A DNA stretch of 64,000 nucleotides, from contig KB910577.1 of the NCBI GenBank assembly GCA_000383115.1, forward strand, positions 1 to 64,000, in the 5' to 3' direction. Each line of letters begins with the position of its first letter. The first letter of the stretch is position 1. The notes below the pieces were generated by a model. It was given only the letters and a program-made list of their open reading frames with translations, made no database searches and was not told the origin of the DNA. The position numbers and the translations under genes are program-made. Below are positions 1-9,829 of this stretch, piece by piece. This DNA comes from an alpha proteobacterium SCGC AAA015-N04 (GTDB lineage Bacteria > Pseudomonadota > Alphaproteobacteria > Puniceispirillales > Marisalimonadaceae).

Positions 1-23
1 GAGGTGGTGATGATTATGTCTAA
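1..23 (+). CDS. fliG: 3' end of flagellar motor switch protein FliG (truncated by window start)
   Basis: Frame 3 reads ...GGDDYV*, a typical FliG C-terminus, immediately before a fliH-like/fliI cluster. Confidence 0.5.
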
Positions 24-43
24 ATTTGGAGAAATAAGAAATA

Positions 44-1108
44 ATGACTTTAAAATCAGAACATGAAAAAGATATTGTAAATGATAAAAATGTAATTCCT
101 TTGGGTAATGAAGAAATTAAATCTTTTTTGAAACGGCAATCAGAGGCTGTTTTTGAAGATAAAAATTTGTCTAATAATTCTAATTTCGTTAAAAAATCTT
201 TAAATGATATTGCTATTGATTTTGAAAACGATGTAAAAGATAATTCCCCTAGAGAAACTTCATTTACTGAAATAAATAAGTTAGATGAATCTGAAATTAT
301 TGATAAAGATAAAATTGTCAGTGAAGTAGAAAGTGAAGACGAAAATCAATTGTTAAAAAAAGATGATTTTGAAGAACAATTAAACGAAAAAATTGAAAAT
401 GACCAAAAAATTAAAACTTCAAAAAGTATAATAAATGAAAGTAATGAAAAAAATACGTCAAGCTTAGAAAATACAAATTCTGAGATTGAAAGTGAGGGAG
501 AAAATAATACCTCAGATAATGAAAAATTAGATAAAGACCATATTAATAATATTGCTCTTGAAGATAATCCAAAAGTTGATGATGACATAATTCAGAGTTC
601 TGAAACCAATGAAGAGGAAACTCAACAGGCTCTTGACTCTGTTCGAGATGCCGTTTCTCAATCAATTGGTAATAACGATAAGGAAATTTTTAATAATGAT
701 GAAGAAAGAGATAACCTGGCTAAAGATTATTCGAATATAATTTCCGATGAATTAGAGAATATAAAAAATATTTTTTCATCAATATCTAATATATCAGAAC
801 AAAGCTTATACAAAGTGATTGAAAGTAAAATAATAGAAATTGCTTCTGATTTAGCTGGATATCAAATTGATAAAATGCCAGAAAAATATCAAAAAAAAAT
901 TAAATCATTTTTAAAAAATATTAACTGTTTTGAAGAAAAAATATCAATTGAATTAAATGACAAAGATTTTGAAGCTATTTCTAAAATAGAAGATTTTAAT
1001 AATTTTAATAAAAATTCAAAATTCATAGCTAACAAAGACATTTCAAGAGGAGATATTATCTTGAATTGCGATGGTATGTATTATTCAGAAAAAACTGTCA
1101 AATTATAA
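44..1108 (+). CDS. fliH: FliH-like flagellar export ATPase regulator with long acidic low-complexity N-terminus
   Basis: Position between fliG end and fliI; C-terminal ~100 aa with 'DISRGDIIL' motif resembling FliH C-terminus. Confidence 0.55.
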   Translation: MTLKSEHEKDIVNDKNVIPLGNEEIKSFLKRQSEAVFEDKNLSNNSNFVKKSLNDIAIDFENDVKDNSPRETSFTEINKLDESEIIDKDKIVSEVESEDENQLLKKDDFEEQLNEKIENDQKIKTSKSIINESNEKNTSSLENTNSEIESEGENNTSDNEKLDKDHINNIALEDNPKVDDDIIQSSETNEEETQQALDSVRDAVSQSIGNNDKEIFNNDEERDNLAKDYSNIISDELENIKNIFSSISNISEQSLYKVIESKIIEIASDLAGYQIDKMPEKYQKKIKSFLKNINCFEEKISIELNDKDFEAISKIEDFNNFNKNSKFIANKDISRGDIILNCDGMYYSEKTVKL

Positions 1109-1135
1109 CTAATTATATCTTTCGTGGAAATTTAA

Positions 1136-2455
1136 ATGACGTTTGAAACAAAATTAATTGATAATATTGCTCAAATTAGTAGGACCAAAAGAATTGTTAG
1201 TTCTGGAAGAGTTAATCGATTTGATGGAAATGTACTATATTGTAATCCATTTCCTGCTCCAATCGGAAGTTTATGTATTATTAAGGATCAATTAGGAAAA
1301 GAAATTCTTGCAGAAGTTATCAGTTTTGATCAAAAACATAATAAATTAGCAATTTTAGAGCCGTCTTTACATATAGTAGCTGGTTGTGAGGTATCATTAC
1401 TAGATGATGGTAAATTTATAAATGTTGATAATTCACTCTTAGGGAGAGTTACAGATGCATTTGGTCAGCCGTTAGACGGAAAACCTTTAAATAAAATAAA
1501 TAACAAATGGCCTTTAATGGGTAAAGTTATGAATCCATTAAAAAGAGGCTTAATTCAAAAACCATTAGATGTTGGTGTGAGAGTTATAAACGCTTTATTA
1601 ACTGTTGGTCGAGGACAAAGATTAGGCATAATAGCTGGCTCAGGTGTTGGTAAATCTGTTTTGTTAGGTATGATGAGTCAGTATACTGAAGCCGACGTAG
1701 TTGTTATAGCGCTCATCGGAGAAAGGGCAAGGGAAGTAGGTACAATGGTTAAAGAATTGTTCAAAAATGACAATTCTAACAAAATCACTGTTGTAGCAGT
1801 GCCAGCTGATAGATCACCTTTAATGAGAATTCGAGCAGCAAATAGAGCAACTGCCATTGCAGAGTATTTTAGAGATCAAAATAAAAATGTTTTGTTAATT
1901 ATGGATAGTCTTACTAGGATCGCGCATGCAAAGAGAGAATTAGGTCTCTCTTTAGGTGAAACTGCAACAACAAAAGGATATCCAGCTTCAGTAATATCAA
2001 TGATACCGAATCTAATTGAAAGGACGGGGACAAGTGACAATGGTAATGGAAGCATAACTTCATTTTATACGATTTTAGCAGATGGTGATGATAATAATGA
2101 TCCAGTTGTAGATACAGCAAGGGCAATATTAGATGGACACATTGTTTTAAGCAGATTAAATGCTCAAATGGGTATATATCCTGCTGTAGATATATCGCAT
2201 TCTATTAGTCGAGTGATGAATGATTTAATATCTATTGAACATTTAAATGCATCAACTCTATTTAGAAAACATGTAAGTACTTACATAGAAAATAAAGATC
2301 TTATATTGATGGGTGGTTACTCAAGCGGTCAAGATAAAGATTTAGATGACGCTATTGCAATGTGGCCAAAATTAATTGAATTCATTTCTCAACAACACGA
2401 TCAAAAAGCAAATTTTGCTAATTCCAAGAACGAATTATTACAATTATATGCATAG
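1136..2455 (+). CDS. fliI: Flagellum-specific ATP synthase FliI
   Basis: GRVTDAFGQPLDG, Walker A GSGVGKSVL, LIMDSLTRIAHAKRE. Confidence 0.95.
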   Translation: MTFETKLIDNIAQISRTKRIVSSGRVNRFDGNVLYCNPFPAPIGSLCIIKDQLGKEILAEVISFDQKHNKLAILEPSLHIVAGCEVSLLDDGKFINVDNSLLGRVTDAFGQPLDGKPLNKINNKWPLMGKVMNPLKRGLIQKPLDVGVRVINALLTVGRGQRLGIIAGSGVGKSVLLGMMSQYTEADVVVIALIGERAREVGTMVKELFKNDNSNKITVVAVPADRSPLMRIRAANRATAIAEYFRDQNKNVLLIMDSLTRIAHAKRELGLSLGETATTKGYPASVISMIPNLIERTGTSDNGNGSITSFYTILADGDDNNDPVVDTARAILDGHIVLSRLNAQMGIYPAVDISHSISRVMNDLISIEHLNASTLFRKHVSTYIENKDLILMGGYSSGQDKDLDDAIAMWPKLIEFISQQHDQKANFANSKNELLQLYA

Positions 2456-2457
2456 GT

Positions 2458-2856
2458 TTGTATATGAAAAAAAAAATTAATAGATTTAAACGCTTAGCTA
2501 CACTAAGAAAAGTAGATATTTATAAAGAAGTTAATCGTTCTAATTTGCTAGAAAATGAAATTTTAAAAAATAAAGAATTAATAAGCCAGATAAATACAAT
2601 TATAGAGAGTGGTAAAGTTTATCCCTCACAAAATTTGGTTAGCACTGGTTTTTTTAAAAATAATGCTCAGCTAATCAGCACTTTGCAAAGTCAAAAAAAT
2701 ATTGCCATTAATAGAAACAAATATTTACTAACTGAAAAGAATAACAGTCAAAAAAAAATAATTATTAACAATTTAAAAAAAAATAAGGCTGAAGAAAAAA
2801 GTAAAGAATATAAAAAGATACATATCAATAATATTGAAAATAAAAGTTTTATTTAG
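2458..2856 (+). CDS. fliJ: FliJ-like flagellar export chaperone
   Basis: 132-aa basic coiled-coil protein directly after fliI; call rests mainly on position. Confidence 0.55.
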   Translation: MYMKKKINRFKRLATLRKVDIYKEVNRSNLLENEILKNKELISQINTIIESGKVYPSQNLVSTGFFKNNAQLISTLQSQKNIAINRNKYLLTEKNNSQKKIIINNLKKNKAEEKSKEYKKIHINNIENKSFI

Positions 2857-2926
2857 GTCTTCTTCAGTTTACTTTCAACAATGGCATATTATTTGCAATC
2901 TTAACATAATTTTTTGGAAATATGAT

Positions 2927-4237
2927 ATGAATACCATAACGGATACGAATAAAAATTTTGACATACTATCTAGTGTTAATTCAGGTGATCATGAACCTTC
3001 TGAATTAAGTTCACTTTTTACAATTAATTTGCAAATCGATGATGAACCTTATAAAAAAAAAATATCCAATGAAGAATTTACTATAGATGATAATAATAAA
3101 AAGATAATAGATTATTTATATAAATTAATACCTGATATTGAAGATAAAAAATTTTTAGCATCCAATATCAATAATATTGAAAATCAAATTAAAAATGACA
3201 CTGAGCTGAACTCAGTTGAAAAGAAAAAAGCTTTAATTTATCTTAAGTTTTTTATGATTGAAGAAAATTTCATTAAGATTGGAAAAATCTCAAATATAAA
3301 AACTCAAAAACATTTATCAAACAATGCAAAATTATTATTAAATAATAAAGAATTGTTAACAAAAAATTTATCAAAAAATATAAAAAGTCATGTTAAAAAT
3401 GAAAAAAAAACTACCAATCTACAACTAAAGATTAAAAAAAATTCTAATAAGCAAAAAATTGATAATAGCAAAATATCAGTTAGTTCTGATGAAAATTTTT
3501 TTGTGGGCAGAATAAAAAAAAATGACCATCCTAACAAAATATATAAACTAACAAATGTTAATAAAAAGAGTTTGGAAAACTTAAACAAAAAAGTTAAAAA
3601 TTCAGAAATAATTGAAAATAAAATTATTCATAATAAGCAAAGTAATATACCTTATGAAAATAAAAAACTAAGCAAATTGACTGATATAAAAAATAATAAT
3701 CAGAATTTCAATGTTCACAATTCAACCTTAAATAATAATTTTAGTAATATAAATCAACAAAATGGTGATTTATCTAATTCTAATAATTTTTCCAACTCTG
3801 TTTTGGAAAACTTTCTCGACAACCTTGATTTAACTCAAAAAGGATGGACGTCAAAGCTTTCATCTCGGATTGAAAGAGCTTTTTTAAATGGCGGAGAAGA
3901 GATTGAGTTTAAGCTAAAACCTAGAAACTTAGGTGTGCTTAAGGTTTCCGTTATGTTAAAAGATGGGTTAGGAACTGTTAGAATTTTTACAGAAAATAGT
4001 TTTGTTTCAAATGTCTTGAATCAAAGTGAAAATTATTTACAAAAACTTTTTAACGACCAGGGGATTAATTTAGAATTTTCTGCACAAAATGAAAATAACA
4101 ATTTTGGTTTTAATAATCCAAAAAAAGGGGCAAAAAGAGAAAACGAAACTCCAATTTTAAGAACCGAAAATGAAAATATTGATGAAATAAAAAGAGAGTA
4201 TGAATCATCTAGACATATAATAAATGTAATAGCATAA
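2927..4237 (+). CDS. fliK: FliK-like flagellar hook-length control protein
   Basis: Asn/Lys-rich N-terminus and C-terminal Flg_hook-like domain (IEFKLKPRNLGVLKVSVMLKDG...VRIFTE); start chosen at internal ATG 2927. Confidence 0.75.
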   Translation: MNTITDTNKNFDILSSVNSGDHEPSELSSLFTINLQIDDEPYKKKISNEEFTIDDNNKKIIDYLYKLIPDIEDKKFLASNINNIENQIKNDTELNSVEKKKALIYLKFFMIEENFIKIGKISNIKTQKHLSNNAKLLLNNKELLTKNLSKNIKSHVKNEKKTTNLQLKIKKNSNKQKIDNSKISVSSDENFFVGRIKKNDHPNKIYKLTNVNKKSLENLNKKVKNSEIIENKIIHNKQSNIPYENKKLSKLTDIKNNNQNFNVHNSTLNNNFSNINQQNGDLSNSNNFSNSVLENFLDNLDLTQKGWTSKLSSRIERAFLNGGEEIEFKLKPRNLGVLKVSVMLKDGLGTVRIFTENSFVSNVLNQSENYLQKLFNDQGINLEFSAQNENNNFGFNNPKKGAKRENETPILRTENENIDEIKREYESSRHIINVIA

Positions 4238-4261
4238 TTAATTAAAAATAGTGAGAAAAAA

Positions 4262-4864
4262 ATGGCAGAGGAAGTTGAAGAAGAACAAAAAAAGGGTGGT
4301 CTTTTAAAGATTATTCTTTTTATAGTTGGGGGTATTTTGCTTATATCGATCGGATTAGGTATAGGTTACTTTATGTTCGGTGGAGAACCTGAGCCAGATC
4401 CGTCAACGGAAGTTAATCAAATTATAGAAGGTAAAGAGGCTGAACAAGAAGAACAAAAGGAAAGTAAAAGTAAAGAAGAAGGTGAAGTTGAAGGAGAAGA
4501 TGGAATAATAAAAAAGAATGTTAAAGCAATACCTGAAGTTGATAGTTATGAAACAACATATTTTGAGTTTCCTGGAGATTTTACAACAAATTTAAAAGGA
4601 AGTCGAAAGTTTCTCCAAGTTAGTGTCGGTGTTTCAACGCAATATGACGAAAAAGTTATGGAGGTGGTAGATTCTCATCAATTGGCCTTACGGTCAGAAA
4701 TATTGTCTACTATTAGTGATTTTACCGAAGATGATATCTCTGGCAGTGATGGGAAGAAAAAACTTTCTGAACGATTACTAATTGTTTTAAATGAAAAATT
4801 AGAAAAGCTTGACGAGTTTCCAGGCATAGAAGATGTATATTTTACAGCTTTTATTCTTCAGTAA
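4262..4864 (+). CDS. fliL: Flagellar basal body-associated protein FliL
   Basis: Single N-terminal TM, acidic linker, FliL C-terminal domain (FTTNLKGSRKFLQVSVGV...). Confidence 0.85.
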   Translation: MAEEVEEEQKKGGLLKIILFIVGGILLISIGLGIGYFMFGGEPEPDPSTEVNQIIEGKEAEQEEQKESKSKEEGEVEGEDGIIKKNVKAIPEVDSYETTYFEFPGDFTTNLKGSRKFLQVSVGVSTQYDEKVMEVVDSHQLALRSEILSTISDFTEDDISGSDGKKKLSERLLIVLNEKLEKLDEFPGIEDVYFTAFILQ

Positions 4865-4882
4865 GAAAAGGAATTAAAAGTA

Positions 4883-5851
4883 ATGTCTAACACATCACGT
4901 AAATTATCTTCTGATGAAGTCTCAGCTTTAATGGAAGGTCTACAATCTGGAGAAATTACTGCCAACTCCGGTGTAAATAATGATGTTGAAGTATCAGATT
5001 TTACTTTTGGTTCTGATAATTTAGAGCTTTTGGGCGATTATTATGCTCTTAGGCTTATAAATGAAAGATTTGCAAGATTAGTAAGAAGTATATTCTTGCC
5101 TATGATCAGAATGCAGCCAAAAATTAATCCATTTCCCCCTGAAGTTAAAACCTATGATGAGTATAGTGCAGGACTAAATAGTTTTATGAGCCTGACTACA
5201 AGTCGGATAGATGAATTGAGAGGCTCTATGTTATTGGTATTGGAACCTTCGTTTATAAGTGTTTTAACTAATTGTTATTATGGTGGTAAATTAGCAAATT
5301 TTCCGTCTACAAAAGCAGAATTCACTGCTACAGAAGATAGAATTATAGAAATTGTTTCAGATGGAATGACCCAGTGTCTTCAAAATGCTTGGAAAGACCT
5401 TATGCCAATAACAATAAGGCATCAAGCAAGAGAAATTAACCCTCAATTTGCGACATTAGTAGAATCTACAGATTCAGTAATAATTTGCTCGTTTGTCGTG
5501 CAATTACCAAATATTGACTCTGCTTCTTTTGACATTATTTACCCATTACAAACCCTAAAGCCAATTGCATCTTTATTACGTTCTAGAGTTCAATCAGATG
5601 TAATTGATGACGATACAAGCTGGAGAGAAAGACTTGAAAAATCGGTATTAAATGTTCCTCTTCCAATTTCTGCAATATTAAGTGAACCATCAGTTTCTTT
5701 GTCAAAGTTAGTTAAATTCAAAGAAGGTGACATAATTAACTTACCCCCTGTTGATGGGGTTGATTTTTTTGTAAATGATAAGCTTCTCTTTAAAGCAGAT
5801 ATTGGAGAAACAAATGGACAAGTTGCGGTAAGTTTAAAAAATAGAACATAA
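4883..5851 (+). CDS. fliM: Flagellar motor switch protein FliM
   Basis: LSSDEVSALMEG N-terminus (CheY-binding-like) and FliM core. Confidence 0.92.
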   Translation: MSNTSRKLSSDEVSALMEGLQSGEITANSGVNNDVEVSDFTFGSDNLELLGDYYALRLINERFARLVRSIFLPMIRMQPKINPFPPEVKTYDEYSAGLNSFMSLTTSRIDELRGSMLLVLEPSFISVLTNCYYGGKLANFPSTKAEFTATEDRIIEIVSDGMTQCLQNAWKDLMPITIRHQAREINPQFATLVESTDSVIICSFVVQLPNIDSASFDIIYPLQTLKPIASLLRSRVQSDVIDDDTSWRERLEKSVLNVPLPISAILSEPSVSLSKLVKFKEGDIINLPPVDGVDFFVNDKLLFKADIGETNGQVAVSLKNRT

Positions 5852-5871
5852 TTCATGTAGGAGATTTATCT

Positions 5872-6186
5872 ATGGCAGAAAATGAGAAATCAAATGTTGA
5901 GAACGAAATTGATACAAAAGATGCAGGAATAGAAAACCTTAAAGTTTTAGAAAATATTGAAGTAAAGCTTACAGTTGAGGTTGGTTCTACTGAGTTAAAG
6001 ATAAGAGATTTATTAAGATTAAATGAAGGATCAGTAGTAGAGCTTGAGAGGTTAGCAGGTGATCCTTTAGATATATTAGCAAATGGTGTTAAAATTGCTA
6101 AAGGGGAAGTTGTAATGGTTGGAGAAAGGTTTGGTATAAGATTTACTGAAGTGACCAACCCTGAAAATCGCGTTCAAAAATTGTAA
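5872..6186 (+). CDS. fliN: Flagellar motor switch protein FliN
   Basis: SpoA domain: VKLTVEVGSTELKIRDLLRLNEGSVVELERLAGDPLDILANG. Confidence 0.93.
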   Translation: MAENEKSNVENEIDTKDAGIENLKVLENIEVKLTVEVGSTELKIRDLLRLNEGSVVELERLAGDPLDILANGVKIAKGEVVMVGERFGIRFTEVTNPENRVQKL

Positions 6187-6252
6187 ATTCAAAAAATTGA
6201 CAGATTAAAAAAAAAATAATCAATAAAATCAACTATATATAATAAATCTTAT

Positions 6253-6270
6253 TTGGCATTATTCTTGCTT
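6253..6270 (+). promoter_or_regulatory. Candidate sigma-54 promoter upstream of fliOPQR-flhB
   Basis: TTGGCATTATTCTTGCTT: -24 GG and -12 GC with canonical 10-nt spacing (TGGCA-N6-TTGCT), 30 bp upstream of fliO ATG. Confidence 0.6.
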
Positions 6271-6299
6271 CCTTAAATAAAATAAATGGAAGTATAAAT

Positions 6300-6725
6300 A
6301 TGATGAATACAGCACCAGATTTTAGCACAGCAATAATTGTAATATTATTTTTGTCAATTTTAGGTATTTCAGCCTATTTTATTAAGAAAAAAAGCGTTCC
6401 TCTAAAGAAAATGATTAAAAAAGAGGATAACTTAGAAGTTATTAACCAACTATCACTGCGAAATGGTTATATTGCGTATGTATTTAAAGTTGGAAGAGAA
6501 AACTTTTTTTTTGTTGGTCACAAGTCTGGTCATTGCTCCTTAACTCAAATTTCTAGCAGTGTCACTCCAAATCAAGTTGATGAAACTTCTCACCATAAAA
6601 ATCATAGTAAGTCTTTAACTTCAAAAAATTTAATAGATGAGAAAATAGATGAAAAAAAACCCCTTGAACATGTAAACATTTCTGACCTGCTAACTGCTCA
6701 TAAAAAAGGTAAAAAAGATGCGTAA
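6300..6725 (+). CDS. fliO: FliO-like flagellar biosynthesis protein
   Basis: N-terminal TM, short beta domain, position immediately before fliP. Confidence 0.7.
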   Translation: MMNTAPDFSTAIIVILFLSILGISAYFIKKKSVPLKKMIKKEDNLEVINQLSLRNGYIAYVFKVGRENFFFVGHKSGHCSLTQISSSVTPNQVDETSHHKNHSKSLTSKNLIDEKIDEKKPLEHVNISDLLTAHKKGKKDA

Positions 6726-7563
6726 GGCAATATGTCCTCAACCTTGTAAAAAGGTAAGTTTTATAGATAAAAAAGAAAAGGTGTTTTATGGTAATATTAA
6801 AAAATTACTTAAATATATCTCTTTAACATTTGTTATTATTATTTTTAGTGGGATATCTGTTAAAGCTTACGGAGAAACCGGATTTTTAGGGTTTCCCGCT
6901 TTAAATGTTTCTTCAAACGGAAATACAACAGAATACTCATTTCCTTTACAAATACTATTACTAATGACAGCTTTAACAGTTCTTCCTTCATTAGTTTTAG
7001 GAATGACAAGTTTTACAAGAATTATAATTGTTATGTCAATTCTTCGTCAGGCTTTAGGTACGCAACAAACTCCACCTAACCAAGTTTTAATTGCCATTTC
7101 TCTATTTCTTACTTTTTTTATTATGGCGCCGACCTTTACAAAGATTTATGAAAATGCGGCCATACCCTATATGGAAAAAACCCTACCTCCTGAGAAAGCA
7201 ATAGAGACTGCTAGTAGTGAAATGAAAAAATTTATGGTAAAAAATACCAGGAAAAGTGATCTTATAATGTTTTCAGAATTAGCAGGATTAGAAAAATTTG
7301 ATAATGTTGCTGAAATTCCATTTAGAATTGCGTTACCAGCATTTATGACAAGTGAGTTAAAAACAGCATTTCAAATTGGTTTTTTATTATTCTTGCCTTT
7401 CTTAGTTATTGATATGGTCATATCCTCAATATTAATGTCTCTCGGTATGATGATGTTATCTCCAATGTTAGTTGCTTTGCCCTTTAAGTTATTATTATTT
7501 GTTCTGGTAGATGGTTGGAGTATGACAGTCGGATCACTAGTAAGTACTTTTGCAGCAGGTTAG
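6718..7563 (+). CDS. fliP: Flagellar biosynthetic protein FliP
   Basis: TSFTRIIIVMSILRQALGTQQTPPNQVL and DMVISSILMSLGMMMLSP motifs. Confidence 0.95.
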   Translation: MRKAICPQPCKKVSFIDKKEKVFYGNIKKLLKYISLTFVIIIFSGISVKAYGETGFLGFPALNVSSNGNTTEYSFPLQILLLMTALTVLPSLVLGMTSFTRIIIVMSILRQALGTQQTPPNQVLIAISLFLTFFIMAPTFTKIYENAAIPYMEKTLPPEKAIETASSEMKKFMVKNTRKSDLIMFSELAGLEKFDNVAEIPFRIALPAFMTSELKTAFQIGFLLFLPFLVIDMVISSILMSLGMMMLSPMLVALPFKLLLFVLVDGWSMTVGSLVSTFAAG

Positions 7564-7566
7564 AAA

Positions 7567-7839
7567 ATGAATTTTGATGAAAATATCAACATGTTAAGTA
7601 TGGCCTTTTATCAGGTTTTGCTCATATCTGGCCCAATCCTAGCACTCGCCCTAGGAATAGGACTTTTTATTGGAATAATTCAAGCTGCAACTTCAATCAA
7701 TGAAATGACACTAAGTTTTGTCCCGAAGGTGATTGTTGTGATGTTAGGAATTGGTTTGTTAGGTAATTTCTTTATGGTTGGTTTAGTTGACTATTTTAAT
7801 TTTATATTTGATCAAGTTGCCGGTATTGGCGAAAATTAA
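7567..7839 (+). CDS. fliQ: Flagellar biosynthetic protein FliQ
   Basis: 90 aa, GLFIGIIQAATSINEMTLSFVPK. Confidence 0.94.
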   Translation: MNFDENINMLSMAFYQVLLISGPILALALGIGLFIGIIQAATSINEMTLSFVPKVIVVMLGIGLLGNFFMVGLVDYFNFIFDQVAGIGEN

Positions 7840-7857
7840 ATTTGGAAGAATTACTTC

Positions 7858-8673
7858 ATGAATGTAACAGAACTAAATTTTCCTGGTACAAATTTATTCA
7901 ACATATATCAATATTTGATAATATTTTTTATTGCTTCTTTAAGAATAAGCTCTTTTTTAATAAGTGCGCCATTTTTTTCGTTAGGTGGAATTCCTCTTCA
8001 AGTCAGAATAGTAGCTAGTATAAGTTTGACTGTTTTTTTATTTCCAGTAATTAAGGTTCCTGATATCCAATTAATCGGAGGATTTAATTTGTTTGTTATT
8101 ATTTTATCTGAAATTGGCATTGGTTTATCTGTTGGATTAATATTAAATATTATTTTTTCAGCTGCTGCAGTTGCTGGTGAAAAAATAGCATCTACTGCAG
8201 GACTTTCAATGTCAAGTATGATTGATCCTCAATCTGGTGGACAAACACTTGTATTAAGCACAGTTTTAACCTTATTTCTTATTTCTTGTTTTTTATCCTT
8301 GGATGGACATTTATATTTATTAAAAATGCTTATAGAAAGTTATAGTTACTTCCCAATTGGCTTGAGTATTAATTTATTACAAACAAGTAATATAGCTGTA
8401 GAATCTTTTGGTAAAATGCTTTATTTGGCAGCATTGATAAGTCTACCTATTGTAGGAGGATTATTACTTATTCAATGTTCTATTGGAATAATCACTAGAT
8501 CGGCTCCATCACTTAATCTTTTTTCGTTTGGATTTCCTATAGCATTAATTAGTGTTTTTATTTTTTTGTATGCTGGGACAAGTCCTATTTCAGACGCTTT
8601 TTCAGATTTAACAGGAACCTCTATAAATCTAGTAAATAATATATTTATTTCACTTTCTAAAAAAAGTTTTTAA
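7858..8673 (+). CDS. fliR: Flagellar biosynthetic protein FliR
   Basis: Multi-TM protein with FliR family features (AGEKIASTAGLSMSSMIDPQSG). Confidence 0.92.
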   Translation: MNVTELNFPGTNLFNIYQYLIIFFIASLRISSFLISAPFFSLGGIPLQVRIVASISLTVFLFPVIKVPDIQLIGGFNLFVIILSEIGIGLSVGLILNIIFSAAAVAGEKIASTAGLSMSSMIDPQSGGQTLVLSTVLTLFLISCFLSLDGHLYLLKMLIESYSYFPIGLSINLLQTSNIAVESFGKMLYLAALISLPIVGGLLLIQCSIGIITRSAPSLNLFSFGFPIALISVFIFLYAGTSPISDAFSDLTGTSINLVNNIFISLSKKSF

Positions 8674-8674
8674 C

Positions 8675-9823
8675 ATGGCTGAAGAAGATAATTCACAAGA
8701 TAAAACCGAAGAGCCTTCGCAACGTAAGTTAGATAAAGCAGCAGAAGATGGTCAAGTTTTATCGTCAAAAGAAGTATTTGTTTTTACTACTTTAATAATG
8801 GGATTAATGATCCTTACTTCAATTCCAATTTTTGCAAAAGAGTTTCTATCAATTTGGAAAATATTTTTTTTATTTGACCTAGATTATATTAACAATATTT
8901 CACCAATATCTGGAATAGAAAAATTGCTTAGATATTTAATATATATAACATTAATAATTGGTGGACCTTTAATATTAACAATAGTAATAACACAACTATC
9001 TGTGGGGGGGATTAATTTTGCTCCCAAAGCTTTTCATTTTAAATCCAATAGAATAAATCTAATATCTGGTTTAAAAAGAATATTCTCTTCCAAGGGGTTA
9101 GTTGAATTAATTAAATCTTTATTTAAAGTTGGATTATTAGGCGGCATTACATACGTCGTAATATTATACAATATTCAAGAAATAATGTATTTGTCAGAGA
9201 GAAATCTTTATACCGCTCTATCGAATCTATTAAGTAATTTTCCAAAATTGACAATAGCATTGTTAATTGCTCTGGGTTTTATAGCAATTTTCGATTTTAT
9301 ATGGCAAAAATATACTCACTTAGAGAAATTAAAAATGACTGTTAAAGAGGTTAAAGATGAACATAAAGATACTGACGGTTCACCTGAGGTAAAACAAAAA
9401 ATTAGAAGGTTACAAAATGAAATATCTAATAGAGCTTCTAATCAAAATGCTGCTTTAGATAACGTCAAGGATGCATCAGTCGTAATAACTAACCCTACTC
9501 ATTTTGCTGTTGCAATTAAATATGAAGTTGGAGAAACTGGGGCACCAATTATAATAGCTATGGGAAGAGGAATGATTGCAGAGAAAATTATTCAATTAGC
9601 AAATGAGTCAAGTGTTTCTATTTTCCAAAGTCCATTTCTAGCTAGAGCAATTTATTTTACAGGTGAAATAGGTAAAGAAATTTCAGAAAGTTTATATTCT
9701 GCAGTAGCATCTGTGCTTGCGTATATATTTAAAATTGAAAAAGGCGAAGAAACTAATTATCCTGAATTTAATATTCCTGAGGATATGACGTTCGACGAAT
9801 ATGGAAAAAAATTAAAATATTGA
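8675..9823 (+). CDS. flhB: Flagellar biosynthetic protein FlhB
   Basis: DKTEEPSQRKLDKA N-terminus, autocleavage motif NPTH, C-terminal FlhB domain. Confidence 0.95.
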   Translation: MAEEDNSQDKTEEPSQRKLDKAAEDGQVLSSKEVFVFTTLIMGLMILTSIPIFAKEFLSIWKIFFLFDLDYINNISPISGIEKLLRYLIYITLIIGGPLILTIVITQLSVGGINFAPKAFHFKSNRINLISGLKRIFSSKGLVELIKSLFKVGLLGGITYVVILYNIQEIMYLSERNLYTALSNLLSNFPKLTIALLIALGFIAIFDFIWQKYTHLEKLKMTVKEVKDEHKDTDGSPEVKQKIRRLQNEISNRASNQNAALDNVKDASVVITNPTHFAVAIKYEVGETGAPIIIAMGRGMIAEKIIQLANESSVSIFQSPFLARAIYFTGEIGKEISESLYSAVASVLAYIFKIEKGEETNYPEFNIPEDMTFDEYGKKLKY

Positions 9824-9829
9824 GTTAAA

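Noticed and set aside
346-588. 80-aa minus-strand ORF inside the fliH-like gene
   Set aside because: Shadow of the low-complexity acidic coding region; Ser/Phe-rich artefactual translation.
1914-2126. 70-aa minus-strand ORF inside fliI
   Set aside because: Antisense to the conserved FliI ATPase core; low-complexity His/Leu/Tyr translation.
6197-6240. TTGACA followed by TATATA-like box upstream of fliO as a sigma-70 promoter
   Set aside because: Spacing between the hexamers (about 30 bp) is far from 17 bp; the sigma-54-like element further downstream is a better match.
7629-7644. TGGCCCAATCCTAGCA inside fliQ with sigma-54-like GG/GC spacing
   Set aside because: Lies within coding sequence, the -12 element is TAGC rather than TTGC, and no gene start follows appropriately.
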